Shown: positions 42,358-53,327 of the stretch, in pieces
Position numbering within the stretch: position 1 is the first letter of the stretch
Layout of the letters: each line of letters opens with the position of its first letter
Origin: Phytoseiulus persimilis
Lineage: Eukaryota > Arthropoda > Arachnida > Mesostigmata > Phytoseiidae
DNA: 64,000 bases
Direction: 5' to 3'
NCBI GenBank assembly: GCA_037576195.1
Contig: CM075102.1
Span: 6,820,001-6,884,000 of the forward strand
The notes under the pieces: generated by a model
The model's input: the letters and a program-made list of their open reading frames with translations, nothing else
What the model was told of the DNA's origin: nothing
Database searches by the model: none
Translations under genes and position numbers: made by a program

Positions 42358-42960
42358 ATGACGTTCGAGTACCAACCAGGACTATCCGTTGGCAATAACC
42401 CCCTCGCTTACAAGAAAGTCGTCTTCGAGCTCAACACAGTTGGAATCAGCATGCCAGGCGATGTCCAGTGCTCCAAACTTCTTGAGGCGCTGCCAAGTTC
42501 ATGGGAACCGTTCCGACAGGGCTGGAGCACCCGACTGGACTCGGACAAACATCTGGACACACTGACGGATCTGATCGAAGGAGAAGCCATTCGAAGGAAC
42601 CAAAGTGACGTCAACGAGATCACAGCGATGTTCTCCCGATTCAACCCCTCAAGGAATCAACACTTCAGGAGAAGAAACTTCGCCAGAAGATCCAAATACC
42701 GAAGAACATCTGTGCAATCGTCCGAAGTGATATGTTACAACTGCAATCAACGAGGACACATGCAATCAGCCCGCAGACTTCCCCGACAAGGCGGGAATCA
42801 GCGCAGAGGCGGAGGAAGAGGCAGAGGACAATCGAGAACACTACCGCCGCAAGCCAACATCGCCGAAGCCTTGATCGTAGGGTGCCAGCAAGCCGAAGTC
42901 AATCAGGCAAGTGCTGAAGAGATATTGGCTGTTGATAGGGCTCGACCGACCACATGCTAA
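42358..42960 (+). pseudogene. Copia 3 gag, C-terminal part
   Basis: Aligns with the gags at 46610 and 27632 from the middle of the capsid (LLEALPSSWEPFRQGW, LIEGEAIRRNQSDVNEITAMFSR) through one zinc knuckle (CYNCNQRGHMQSA), where the last Cys is lost, into an Arg/Gln-rich tail. The N-terminal 150 or so residues are absent. Confidence 0.7.
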
Positions 42961-44015
42961 CACGCCTGAAGTGGATGACGGACTACAGGCCGTTCGAAGA
43001 CAACCAAGTGGTCGCACTCGGCGGATCAAACACCCTAGGTGCACAGGGGTCAGGAACCGCAATTGTGCCAGTGAACAACGACAACATAATCACAACAATA
43101 CGCCCGAAGGACGCTCTGTACGTATCCAGGCTTCGCAGAGATCTGATTTCAGTTCAAGGCTAGTGAACGAGAAGCTTCGTATTTTGGTAACTGAAGAAGC
43201 CATCACCATACTCCGAGACAACGAAGAAGTCCGAGCTGAGCTACAAAATGGACTGTTCGTGTTCCATGCAAGTGAACCACTGGAGGGAAACTTTGCAGGA
43301 CTAGAGAAGAAAGTAAGTGTGAAAGCGGTACATGGTCGCTCACATCAACGTTAAGACCCTCAGGAAAATGCTGAACCGCGAAGGATACGAGATAATCAAT
43401 GACTCCGTGGAACGTGACGTATGTACCCAAGGCAAGATGCATCGTTCGACCAACAGGCCGCGACCCGGGAAAGTGGTAGCTCCAAGACCAGGGTACATAC
43501 ACGCGGACGCCTGCGCTATGCGTGAGAGATCTCTTGGATGAGCAAATCTGTTCCTCACGCTGACTGACGACATGACTCGGTTTCGAAAAGTGTACTTCTT
43601 GAAATCAAAGGATCAAGTGCCTGACCACATCGCGGAGTTCGTCAAATGGTTCCAGAATCAAAGCGGCTCCACTGTGTATCATCTCCAATCTGATGAAGGA
43701 ACTGCGTTCAAGAACCAGAGAGTGAAGGAGATCATGAGTGCCATCGGAGCTGATGTCAGTTACTCCCCTCCTTTTACCCCTCAACTGGATGGTATAAACG
43801 AGCGATTGAATAGGTCGTTGCTTGACCTGGCAAGGCCCATGTTCATCGACAGTGGCCTTCCCAAGTACCTTCAGGCGGAAGCCGTGAGCTTCTCCGCTCA
43901 CACGGGGAATCGCGTAAAGTTTGTCGAATCGACCGAGAAGACGCCATACGAGATTATCATGAGGAAAAGACCATACATCAGTCTCATCAGAGCATTCGGC
44001 ACAGAGTGCAAGAAG
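42911..44015 (+). pseudogene. Copia 3 protease remnant and integrase
   Basis: A protease-flanking segment (ALGGSNTLGAQGSGT) and the pre-integrase zinc region (HINVKTLRKML...CTQGKM) are spread over frames at 42954-43541. The integrase core in the frame 43572-44021 has LQSDEGTAFKNQ (Asp) and DGINERLNRSL (Glu), ending GTECKK at the solo LTR insertion. The protease active site itself is lost. Confidence 0.7.
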
Positions 44016-44355
44016 TGTTGAGAAATATCGTTACACTTCAGTATCTGAAACATGTCCCAACTAGTCACACCCGTAACGGGGACGAGGACAAGCCGTGTGC
44101 GTGATTACGCAACGGGATTGCAGCACCGAGCTTAGACGCGTAGCCTTGGCACGAAGGCTACACGCTTCGAGCCGGGCCCCGGTCAGCTCACGCTTTCCCT
44201 ACTGGTATAAATACTGCAATAAGCTTCGCTCCCGATGAGCTACGCATTCCCTAACCGGAACTCTGTCTGTTTATTTGGTGCCGTGATCTTCCAGCTTCCA
44301 ACGAACATTCCAGATCAGTGTCTGCCGACTGCCTTCAGGGAACGAAAATCCAACA
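44016..44355 (+). mobile_element. Solo LTR of the copia 1 family
   Basis: 340 bp, TGTTGAGAAATATCG to AAATCCAACA, flanked by a perfect 5-bp duplication AGAAG (44011-44015, 44356-44360). It is the copia 1 LTR in the plus orientation, left by recombination between LTRs. Codons on each side (…CKK and DKLET…) join in frame. Confidence 0.92.
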
Positions 44356-44360
44356 AGAAG

Positions 44361-45550
44361 GACAAGTTGGAAACCAGAGGATTCCCAGGCTACATTGTCG
44401 GAATCGACGAAGATGGACTCAGCTATCGCGTGTGGTATCCCGAGACCAGACAGATTGTCAGGACAAAGGACGTGAAAGTGAGCACCCCCAGCCCACTGGA
44501 TGGAGGAGTTGCCTCAGAGAATGCCGCCGAAGCGGAATCGCCTGAAGACAACGGCGGAGAGCAGATCGAATAAGCCAATCCGGCAACGGATACCAGAGAG
44601 AACGCCTCAGCAAGAGAAGAAGCAGCATCCGTGGGCCCCGTGCCGGAAGATGAATCCTCGGATGAAGGACAAGGCGCCGCAGGAGCGGCTGCCCCAAGTG
44701 CAAATCGCAACCAACGACGCGGGAGATATGAGCTACGAGATCGATCCAAGTTGCGTCCTCCGGAGAGGTACCAGGCCGGCAGCGCCCACGTTGCGATGTG
44801 TGTCAGCGAAACACCAACAGTGGCTTAGTGCGATGGCAGAGGAGATGGCGTCACTCGATTTCCACAAGGTTTGGGAGCTCACCGAACTCCCAAAAGGCAG
44901 ACGCACGGTTAGGAATTGATGGATCTTCGAAGCAAAGAAAGACGCCTTAGGTAACATCGAGAGGTTCCGTGCAAGATGGGTCATTCAAGGATTCAGCCAA
45001 CGTCCAGATAGCGTTTCTGCACTCTGAACTATCGGAAGAAATCTACACGAACCAAGCCAAAGGCTTCGAAGGTGAAACAAATCGAGTCTGCAAACTCTTG
45101 AAGCAGTCTACGGCCTTCGTCAGGCATCAAGGGCTTGGAACCCGAAGATCAACCAGGTTCTGACAGAACTTGGACTCACACAGAGCCAAGCTGATCCTTG
45201 CGTGTACTTCACAAATGGCCCAAAACGAATTTTAGTTCCCTTGTACCTTGACGATGGATTGACAGCGGGATCAGACCAAAACGTCGTGCATGAGTTTCTC
45301 GAGAACATCGATTCCAGAGATCAAAATGCAAGGAAACAGCAGTCCCAATGGACAACAGCTAAAAGTCGAATCCCAGTGACGAAATCAAACCGGAACTGCC
45401 GTATCGTTCAATTGCTGGTGGTTTTATGTACCTCACGATTGCGACGCGTTTCGACCTCGGTCACGTGGTGGGATACCTGTCAAGGTTCCTGGATCGTCCC
45501 ACCAGACGTCTCTGGGATCTCGCGTTGAAAGTGCTGCGCTACCTCAAAGG
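44361..45550 (+). pseudogene. Copia 3 reverse transcriptase, with an internal deletion
   Basis: Linker region (SNKKDKLETRGFPGYIVGI, then an acidic stretch), RT start (QWLSAMAEEMASLDFHKVWEL), a stop, and ARWVIQGFSQR near 44970-45000. A deletion removes the next segment. The frame resumes at EIYTNQAKGFEG, then has the catalytic YLDD near 45245, then SRFLDRPTRRLWDLALKVLRYLKG up to the mariner target TA at 45551. Several shifts. Confidence 0.7.
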
Positions 45551-45837
45551 TATTGGGTGGATGCAAAAGTTCTGGGCTCCTAATTTCAATCGCTCATAAC
45601 CCCGCTCCCAGGTGGCGCAGAAAGGTAATAAAATATACGAAATGTGCGGAATTCAGTCTACTTTCAGATGGAATCAACCGCGACATTTTGGCCACGGCAA
45701 AGCGGAGATATCGGCTCCCGAAGTTTCAATATTTTTGTGTTTTTTTGATGACCCTTTTTCCGCCAGTTGAACGGTCCCATGGATGGGAGGCGCTGGAAGT
45801 TCGTGAAAGTTTCAAAAACTCCAGCCATCACCTCGGG

Positions 45838-46130
45838 ATGGCCAACCGATATCAACTGATCCGGAGCGCAATGCTCTACGAGTTCCTCAAGGGGAATTCA
45901 GCGGCCGAGACGAAGCACTTGAAACCCGTGTTCCGTGAAGCCACTTCGTCCCTTTCCACAGTGGAGAGGTGGTCCGCCAAGTTCCAAGACAGCAACCAAA
46001 CCTGAACGATGAGCCACGATCAGGCCGACCTGTCGAACTGAGTGATGACGACTTGGTTGCCTTCCTCAACGAGAATCCGTCGATAACAACCGGCGAGTAT
46101 ATACCCGATGAATGGGTCGCAGTGGAATGA
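45838..46130 (+). pseudogene. Mariner transposase, N-terminal fragment
   Basis: MANRYQLIRSAMLYEFLKG begins a helix-turn-helix region, continuing with SSLSTVERWSAKFQDSN. After a frameshift near 46005 come DEPRSGRPVELSDDDL and ENPSITTGE, the conserved GRP linker of mariner transposases. Everything C-terminal, including the catalytic DDD residues, is missing. Confidence 0.75.
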
Positions 46131-46280
46131 CTCTTCCGTCGCTGGAGGAGACGAAAATGATTCCGAAAATCCGACTCTGATTCTAAGGTCTCTTCTTGCG
46201 AGCCGAACATTGATGAAAGGCGTTGAGAGGACGTTTCCAAGAGGCTTCTGAGAGTTTCCAGGGGAATTCTAGCGTATCCC

Positions 46281-46544
46281 TGTTGAAATATAGCCATATT
46301 TCTGGGTAGCTGGAATTGGTCTGAAACAATGCAGGGTCCAGAAGACGAGGACATTCTGACCGGAACCCTTTTCTGTGAGATACTGACAATGCCATACATG
46401 AAGGACCTTCCGGTTTTCATGGACTAGCTCTTCTTTCCACAGTGGTATATATAAGCCCAATAAAGCAACGCTCAGGGGGCTACTCTATTCTAACACCGAA
46501 TCCCTGTCTCTTTATTGTGTGCCGTGCTCTTCCCATACATTACA
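46281..46544 (+). repeat. Copia 2 5' LTR
   Basis: 264 bp with TATATATAAGC and AATAAA elements near 46445-46465. About 94% identical by eye to the 3' copy. Confidence 0.88.
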
Positions 46545-46609
46545 GATACTTGTACAGATACAGTGTACAAGTGATCGTTCGGTGCATCGAGTGAAAGAAG
46601 TCCTCGTGA

Positions 46610-47718
46610 ATGATGAATCCATCTGAGAGTCAACGTGGTCAGGAAGATTCCACCAGCTCCCACGGCTTCAGTGATATGGGCGACGACATGCCCGAGCAAT
46701 CAGCTGGACGAGTAGGCGAACAGCTGGAACAAGGCAAAGACGATGGGACAGATGATGAAGACGGTCTCAACATGACTCCAAGGCATCGTCCCCGTGAACC
46801 GGTGCAGTTGAAGCTGGACGGCTCAGATTACACGGCTTGGAAAACACTGATTTCTGCCGCATTGGATGCAGATCCATATGCACTCGATGTTGCTCTGAGA
46901 AATCTGGCACCGCCTCCTGAAACGAAGCCCGACAAACAATCCAAAATACAGAGGCAGAAGTTCGACGCTGGGAACCGTGCCGCGCGATGCACTCTGTTTG
47001 CATCGCTCCAAACTGCCCTCGCTGCTTCTCTGTTCTCCGGGAGATCCGACACCGTGGAAGCCCCAGAAATGTGGCGTGAGATAACCGGCAAGTTCACCCT
47101 TACAAATGGTGCTCTGAAACGGTTGGCTCTCACCAAGTTCCTCAACTTCGTGTACCAGGCGAACAAGACAGCGGGGGACAACCTCTTCCGATTCAAGCAG
47201 ATAGCGGCTCATGTTGCGTCTCTTGGCGTCCAACTGCCTGATGATTTGGAGATAACGGTTCTTCTCGATAGTCTTCCCTCATCCTGGGAGGCCTTCAAGC
47301 AGGGTTTCAACGCGAGGGAGGATGCGTCCCAATCTCTGACTCATCTGATGGCAGCTATCGAACTTGAGGCGATCAGAACAGGACGTTTCGACGCTAACGA
47401 GGTCACGGCCTTATCCTCGAGACTCCGTACATCCCGTAACAAACAGCATCGTCAGAAGACCTTCAACAGGACCAGTGTTAACCACACCGTCACTCGAACA
47501 ACAGAGAGAACCTGCTACAAGTGCGGACGGACTGGACATCTCATGGCCCAGTGTCGCGTCCCAGTGCAGGGTGGGCACTCCGGCCGAAATCAACGACAGC
47601 ACCATCATAGTCCTCAGCAACAACATCAGAATCACCAGAGACGCCCCGGAAGGCGACCTGGAAACCGGCAAAATCAACAACCCGCAACCGCCAACCACAG
47701 CGAAGTCCGCGCCATCGA
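46610..47718 (+). CDS. Copia 2 gag
   Basis: Open from an ATG at 46610, 66 bp inside the LTR, up to the hAT insertion. The N-terminal domain matches copia 1 gag (PVQLKLDGSDYTAWKTLISAALDADP), followed by the helical capsid (LPSSWEAFKQGFNAREDASQSL) and one zinc knuckle (CYKCGRTGHLMAQC) in a basic, Gln/His-rich tail. No stop occurs before the insertion, and the frame would join the protease frame across it. So gag and pol form one reading frame here. Confidence 0.85.
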
Positions 47719-48301
47719 CAGTGGCGTATCCAGAAATCACGGATGGGGGGGGCGGAATCTCCATTGGAACAGGTGGAACCCCGGGTTTTATTCGCAAATC
47801 ATTTCTGTCAATTCGATAGGTGTTATGTGGCACCAGCAAAGCGAGAGAGAATACCAATCCAAAACCGGGTCTTTGGTTAGTTTATTTGAATAAGCAAGTA
47901 GATTTGGAGCGACAAATCCGTAAATCACAGCAAAAGCTTCATACGACGATCTTGCTTCGCGCCGAATCTATCGACGACCGATTCAATATCCACTTTGATA
48001 TCTCGGTGGATGTTCATCAATGCGAGGCCGGTCAGCCGGTTTTCCGTCATTGTTGTCCTTAGATAGGTCTTCAGACGTCGTAGAGTGGAAAAAGAGCGCT
48101 CTGCAGAGGCCACGGTCACCGGCAATACAGCTAGTACTCTTAGTAGAGAATGAACTGACGGATATATGTCAGAATTGGCGGCATCTAGGGAACTCAACAC
48201 GTCCGATGGTGCTTCGGGAGTACGTTTCCACTTGTTCTTCCACAGAAGCACTTCGTTACGGAGCATGGTTTCATCGACTTGCATCAGCAGTTTCGCCACT
48301 C
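47719..48301 (-). mobile_element. Deleted hAT element (583 bp) keeping a transposase C-terminus
   Basis: Flanked by a perfect 8-bp duplication GCCATCGA (47711-47718 and 48302-48309). Terminal repeats start CAGTGGCG on the left and GAGTGGCG on the right (minus reading). The minus-strand frame (stop at 47925) encodes about 120 residues of hAT dimerisation domain: NSDIYPSVHSLLRVLAVLPVT, ASAERSFSTLRRLKTYLR, RLTGLALMNIHRDI. The catalytic and DNA-binding parts are gone. The domain frame is open to the element's right edge and has no ATG of its own at the start. Confidence 0.88.
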
Positions 48302-49835
48302 GCCATCGAGCTCTACAATTGTGAGTTAGAGGAGGCAGAGAAAAACAACGTGACTCCAAACAATGAGTTCATCGTGGACAGTGGAACGAATTTTCATATG
48401 ATCAACTCCAAAGATCATTTGATCAACTACGTACCATATCCTCAGGCACGACAGGTCAGAATTGGGGGGTCCAGGACTCTGAGCGCTTCTGGGTCCGGGA
48501 CTGCCTGTGTGACCCTTGTGCAGAATGGACAGCCCAAAACTGTTATCCTGAAGGATGTACTGTATATTCCACGACTCCGTCGGAATCTCTTGTCGGTCTC
48601 GAAACTCACTGACGATAGCTTCGATATGCGGATCTGTCGGGATTCTATCCTCATGACAACAGGGAAGATGACCATACGAGCGATTCGTAAAAATGGTCTC
48701 TACCTTCTGTACTCCACTGGAACGGCCGAAGGACTCGAAGCTGAGGGCAAAGAAGAGAAGAAGAAAAAGATCAGCCCAACAAAAGTGATCCGAACATTCA
48801 CCCACATAAACGTAGGATGGCTTCAGTCAATGTTGGAGAGACAAGGCTATGAGGTGCTCAAGGATTTTACCGGCTGCGAGAGCTGTGTAAAAGGAAAAAT
48901 GCATAGAGCGAGCTATTGATCAAAGCCGATGAGCTCCCGCGCCCCTCGGATCGGATACATCTGCAGTGATGTCCGTTTTGTGAGCACCATGTCCTACGGA
49001 GGACATCAAGCATTCCTCACATTGACTGACGACTACAGCCGCTTCCGTAAAACGTATTCCCTCCGGAACAAAGTGGAAGTCTACGATCGAGTAAAGGACT
49101 TCCTCAAATGATCCAGGCTCAGGACCGGACAACAAGTATACCATTTCCACTCGGACGGCGGGAGTGAGTTTGTCAACAGGAGATTGCAGTCACTCCTTAC
49201 CTCAACAGGATGTGACTACTCCTACTCCCCATACCCACCACAGCTCAACTCGATTAGTGAACGCCTGAATCGTACTATTGAACCTCGCAAGAACGATGAT
49301 TATCGACAGCCAGCTGAAGAAGGGAGTTTGGGGGGAAGCGATTTCGTTCTCGACTTCCTGCCTGAATGTCACGAAATTCCTCGACCCTCCTGACAAGACC
49401 CCATTCGAAATCATTACTGGTCACAAGCCCTATCTGGGTAGAGTTCTGAGGTTCGGAACCCGCTGTCGGTTCTACAATATCAAGCCTCACAAAACCAAGC
49501 TGGATCAGAGAGCCATCGCAGGAGCAGTCGTTGGCATCGACGAAGACGGTCTCAGTTACCGTGTACTCGAACTTGGAACGAGCAGGATTCATCGTATCTG
49601 AGATATCCCAGTGAAGGAACCAGCACCCCTGTTCGAGGAAGAAAATCAACTTCCCGAAGAACCTTCACAGAGTTCCCAATCAACGGACAGCAACGAGCCT
49701 CCAGCGAATGATGAAGAACCCTCTCCCAGCGACGCCGGCGGCCGAGACAGCGCCGATGACGACAGCAACGACTGGAGTGGAGAGAGAAATGTGGATGTCG
49801 AATTGGGGATCGGCCCGGATGATGTGCCCGCCTGA
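48302..49835 (+). pseudogene. Copia 2 protease and integrase
   Basis: Resumes with IELYNCELEEAEK, then the protease NEFIVDSGTNFHM, the RNLLSVSKLTDDSFDM region and the pre-integrase zinc motif (CESCVKGKMHRAS). A stop at 48917 and another at 49109 interrupt. Integrase follows: ICSDVRFV (Asp), HSDGGSEFVN (Asp), SISERLNR (Glu). After a shift, HKPYLGRVLRFG and a long acidic linker end at 49835. RT does not follow. Confidence 0.78.
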
Positions 49836-49839
49836 CACC

Positions 49840-50487
49840 GCCTGCCGTAAGTTCGCGCGAACAGAGGACCAGATGGACCAGAGGATGATGTGAGTTCCGA
49901 AGGGGCCGGAATCACATGCAGCAGACAAAGCGTGGAAGATACCTCAAGCCACGTGGTCGATGGCCCAAGGGAAATTGAAGAACTGTCCATCGAGCGAGAT
50001 GTAGACAACGAGAAAGACTCAGAGAGGCAACACGCACTTTGATGATCCTCTGGGCAAAACATTTGGTAAAAAGCACTCTCTTCATCCACTGATGAAAAGT
50101 CCAGATGTCTCACGGAAGGGAGCACATACGACACGAAGACTCCCCAAACGAGATAAAGACTGAGAGCTGAACTCAGCAGAAAGAGGATTACCCCGGCCAC
50201 TCGGCTGGCCAGCGACTTGAATTGAGACATCGAGCTCATCGCGAGTACATTGTGAAATGTGGAAATCTACATCGAGTCAGGTCTTGTATGCCTCCGAAGT
50301 CGATGAGAAAGGGGTCCCCTCTGTCAACACAACTTGGAGTGTTGTTATTTAATTCGACACGGATAGAAAATATGCATTCGTGGTCGTTGGATTACTCTGA
50401 GAAGCTGATCGCGGTATCGATAACACTCGAAAAGCATAAACAAACTCCTGAGATTGAAAACAAGTGGTTTCTGAGATGGTTCATGTC
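49840..50487. other. Remnant between integrase and antisense gene of copia 2
   Basis: The plus strand has no copia RT motif here. On the minus strand a frame (49646-50239) contains a hydrophobic start (SRVAGVILFLLSSALSLYLVWGVFV) followed by Ser-rich sequence. It resembles the layout of the other antisense membrane genes, so it may be the remains of a second one. Weak evidence. Confidence 0.35.
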
Positions 50488-52205
50488 TCAAGCGCGGACG
50501 CACTTGGACGCTGTCCCAGTGGGACTGCATGGTGTGGACTTTACTGAAACACTGCATCTCAGAAAATGTGTCACGGGCGCATTGCCATCAACAAACAGAC
50601 AGGTTTCTTCGCACCGATGTTTACAGGCCCAACCATCGTCATGACGCTTGCATTGAAAATACAGCGTAGAGATTCTTTTGCTGGATGGTGGCGCCGCATC
50701 GGGGATGGAACTGCGATCGGTAACAAGTTCCGGATCGATCGGATTCTGCCATGGATTCAGATTGCTTCTTGCTTCTGAATCCAGAGTGTGGAACATGAGA
50801 ATGTTTCCAGTTCCAGCTGTAACAAAGCAGCGAATTAGTCCGTGCCGGAGAAGATTGTTGAAGCTACCATGGGTCTGTGATGCCGTCTCTGATCAAGAGA
50901 ATTTGTGATTGACGTACCTGTGATCAGGAGGAGAAGAAATCCGATGATCCATTTGCGTCTCTTCACTATCGTTCGAGCATCCCGACGAATGGAGCTCCAG
51001 CGAGTAGTTGGTACATTCGTGCCCTCCACGTGTTCACACGGAACACGAGTCGATTCCTCGGTTTGGGCCTCAGTTGACTGCAGATTTTCGGCAATGGCGA
51101 GTCTCACGGAGTTGAGGGAGGACCGCTGAGATCTCACTGTAGTTAAGAGCAGGTCCACCTCAGTCTGTTGAGAACGCACGCTGGTAGCAAGGCATGAAAC
51201 ATTTGAGCCTAGTATGGTGACTGCAGACGTGAGATTCTTAATCTCCGTGTTCAGGATACACTGCATCGAAACGACGTCGGTAACATCTTTTCCAAACTTC
51301 GTGACCGTGGCAGATTGCTGGTCCTGACGAGTTCGGATGTCCTTGTCTGCTTGGTCCAAGCTTCGATGTCGTTGATTGGTACGGTCAGCGAAATCTCGAA
51401 AGGCTGAATCCATCCGAATGAGACGAACTTCGAAGTCTTGTTGACTATCATGAACATCCTTGATTTGTTTCTTCACGAATTCAGAAATCATCTTGGAGTT
51501 CTCTTCGGCTTGACTCATGGAACGGTTTAGTTTCGGTAACTCGGCCTGAATCTCGGGGGACGCGCTCGGTTGAGATGAACCGACAGACTGCAGATCAATC
51601 GAAATCTTGCCCAGGTCGTCATTAAGAGTGGTCAGCTCTTTTCTGAGACTGGCTGTAACTTCATGCAAGTAACTGATCTGTTCAGTCGTGGCCATGCTGC
51701 TTGCAAAGGCGTCCTGCCGTTCGATCAAAGCCTCTTGAGCTGCTGCGCTCTGGACACTGACTCGGAGCTGTTTTTGCGATTCCACTTGGAGCTCTTCTAT
51801 GGAATGAAGAATCGGCCTAATTTTCTCGGTGGATGCTACAGACTTCGCGAAGAGATCAAGCTGTACCAGGAGTCGCGAGAAGTTGTCAGCGTTCTGATTC
51901 GTCCGGTTCACCAGCTCGCGAATTACTGTTTGCATGTCGCGGGTCGACGAAAGCTGGTTCACGCGGGGAATCATGTCGTTCCGATACAGTTTGATGTTGG
52001 TTTCCATGCGAGCGACACGATCCATGACTAAACGACTTTGGCTTTCAACCCGTGAAATCCCAATGACATTGGAGACGACAAACGAGCTTTCTCGTATCAA
52101 AGGTCCAACCGGTTGGCCAGCGGACTCTGGGGATGGGGCTGCCTCTGTCGATGTCATTGGATGGTCTTCGGACACGTTCACCATGGAGAGCTGTTCTTCG
52201 GACAT
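50488..52205 (-). CDS. Antisense gene of copia 2: coiled-coil type II membrane protein, two exons
   Basis: Exon 1 (52205-50918) encodes an acidic start, then a long predicted coiled coil (SRLVMDRVARMETNIKLYRND; SRLLVQLDLFAKSVAS) and the first half of a membrane segment (KWIIGFLLLLIT). GTACGT at 50917 and ACAG ending at 50817 bound a 101-bp phase-1 intron. Exon 2 (50816-50488) completes the segment, then has a short linker and the cysteine domain (YFQCKRHDDGWACKHRCEETCLFVDGNAPV), ending KCVRA: about 538 residues, no stops. The coil motifs, intron phase and position and C-terminal cysteines match copia 1 gene A, although overall similarity is low. An intact frame inside an otherwise decayed element is notable. 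Confidence 0.78.
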
Positions 52206-52603
52206 GATCACAAGCTGAATCTTCGGAACGTAGGACGAGTGTACCTCTCAGTTCGTAGACTGAGAAGGGAATGAACAGCACCGTCTATGCAACGGGTTGG
52301 AGACAATCTCAGTCTCAAGCCGCGTTCTCAAATGTCGTGCTTGAAGTTTCAAATGTTGTGCACGTCCGCCTCATGGAGCGGGGTAGGTATTGAGTATCTC
52401 GTTCGTTTCTTAAGGAAGCAAAATACTCGGCATCGAAAGCTGTCCCAGTGATGCAGAGCGACGAATATTACTCAAAAGGAAATCCTACTAAACTTTGGTG
52501 GCAAAGACCGAATTTGTCAGTATCATTGAGATATAGAGGAGAGGAAGTGAATTGTTCCCAGTGGAACAAATGCCCTTCCAGACTGATTCCATCTAAGGGA
52601 GGA

Positions 52604-52867
52604 TGTTGAAATATATCCATATTTCTGGGTAGCTGGAATTGGTCTGAAACAATGCAGGGTCCAGAAGACGATGACATTCTGACCGGAACCCTTTTCTGTG
52701 AAATACTGACAATGCCATCCATGAAGGACCTTCCGGCCTTCATGGACTTGCTCTTCTTTCCACAGTGGTATACATAACCCCAATAAAGCAACGCTCAGGG
52801 AGCTACTCTATTCTGACACCGAATCCCTGTCTCTTTATTGTGTGCTGTGCTCTTCTCATACTTTACA
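52604..52867 (+). repeat. Copia 2 3' LTR
   Basis: 264 bp, the same length as the 5' LTR. It is preceded by the polypurine tract at 52595-52603. Confidence 0.88.
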
Positions 52868-53327
52868 GATACTTCTAGGTGAGGTGTCACCAACCGAGCT
52901 ACGTGGACCTTATTCCAACAATCCCATCCATAAGACGTTCAATTGGCGGAAAAAAGGTCACCAAAGAATCACGAAAAAACCGAATCTTTGGGAGCCGCTA
53001 TCTCCGTTTTGCCGTGGCCGAAACGCTCAATTTTTTTTTTCCTGAAACCGCTTATTTTCCGACGAACTCCATGTTTCTGGAGGGAAAACAGGGGTTCATA
53101 ATCTTAGTTTGGCCGGAACTGCAAAATCGCGATTTTTCTAATTTCGACCCTTTCAGTAAAATCGATGCTGTGAGCGGGGTGCTTTGAATATATGTCGCGG
53201 TTGATTCTATCTGAAAGCGGACTGAATCCCGCTCATTTCCTTTATTTTATTATCTTTCTGCGCCTCCTGGGAGCGGAGTTATGAGCGATTGAAATTTGGG
53301 GCCCAGAACTTTTGCATCCACCCAATA

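Larger units (their letters stand above)
46281..52867 (+). mobile_element. Copia 2: Ty1/copia element with antisense gene, lacking reverse transcriptase
   Basis: Two 264-bp LTRs (46281-46544 and 52604-52867) with TGTTGAAATAT start and TTACA end; a polypurine tract (AAGGGAGGA) precedes the 3' LTR. Inside: gag, protease-integrase and then, on the opposite strand, a two-exon coiled-coil membrane-protein gene. Reverse transcriptase, RNase H and the env-like gene are missing. A 583-bp hAT element sits at the gag-protease junction. No clear target duplication (ATCCC versus GATAC). Confidence 0.85.
45553..53325 (+). mobile_element. Mariner-like element with long inverted repeats, containing copia 2
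   Basis: Ends TTGGGTGGATGCAAAAGTTC at the left and its reverse complement at the right, flanked by the TA duplications typical of mariners (45551-45552, 53326-53327). The inverted similarity extends at least 230 bp inward from each end. Removing the element restores the copia motif YLKGT, which confirms the borders. Its own sequence is about 1.2 kb (45553-46280 and 52868-53325). Confidence 0.85.
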
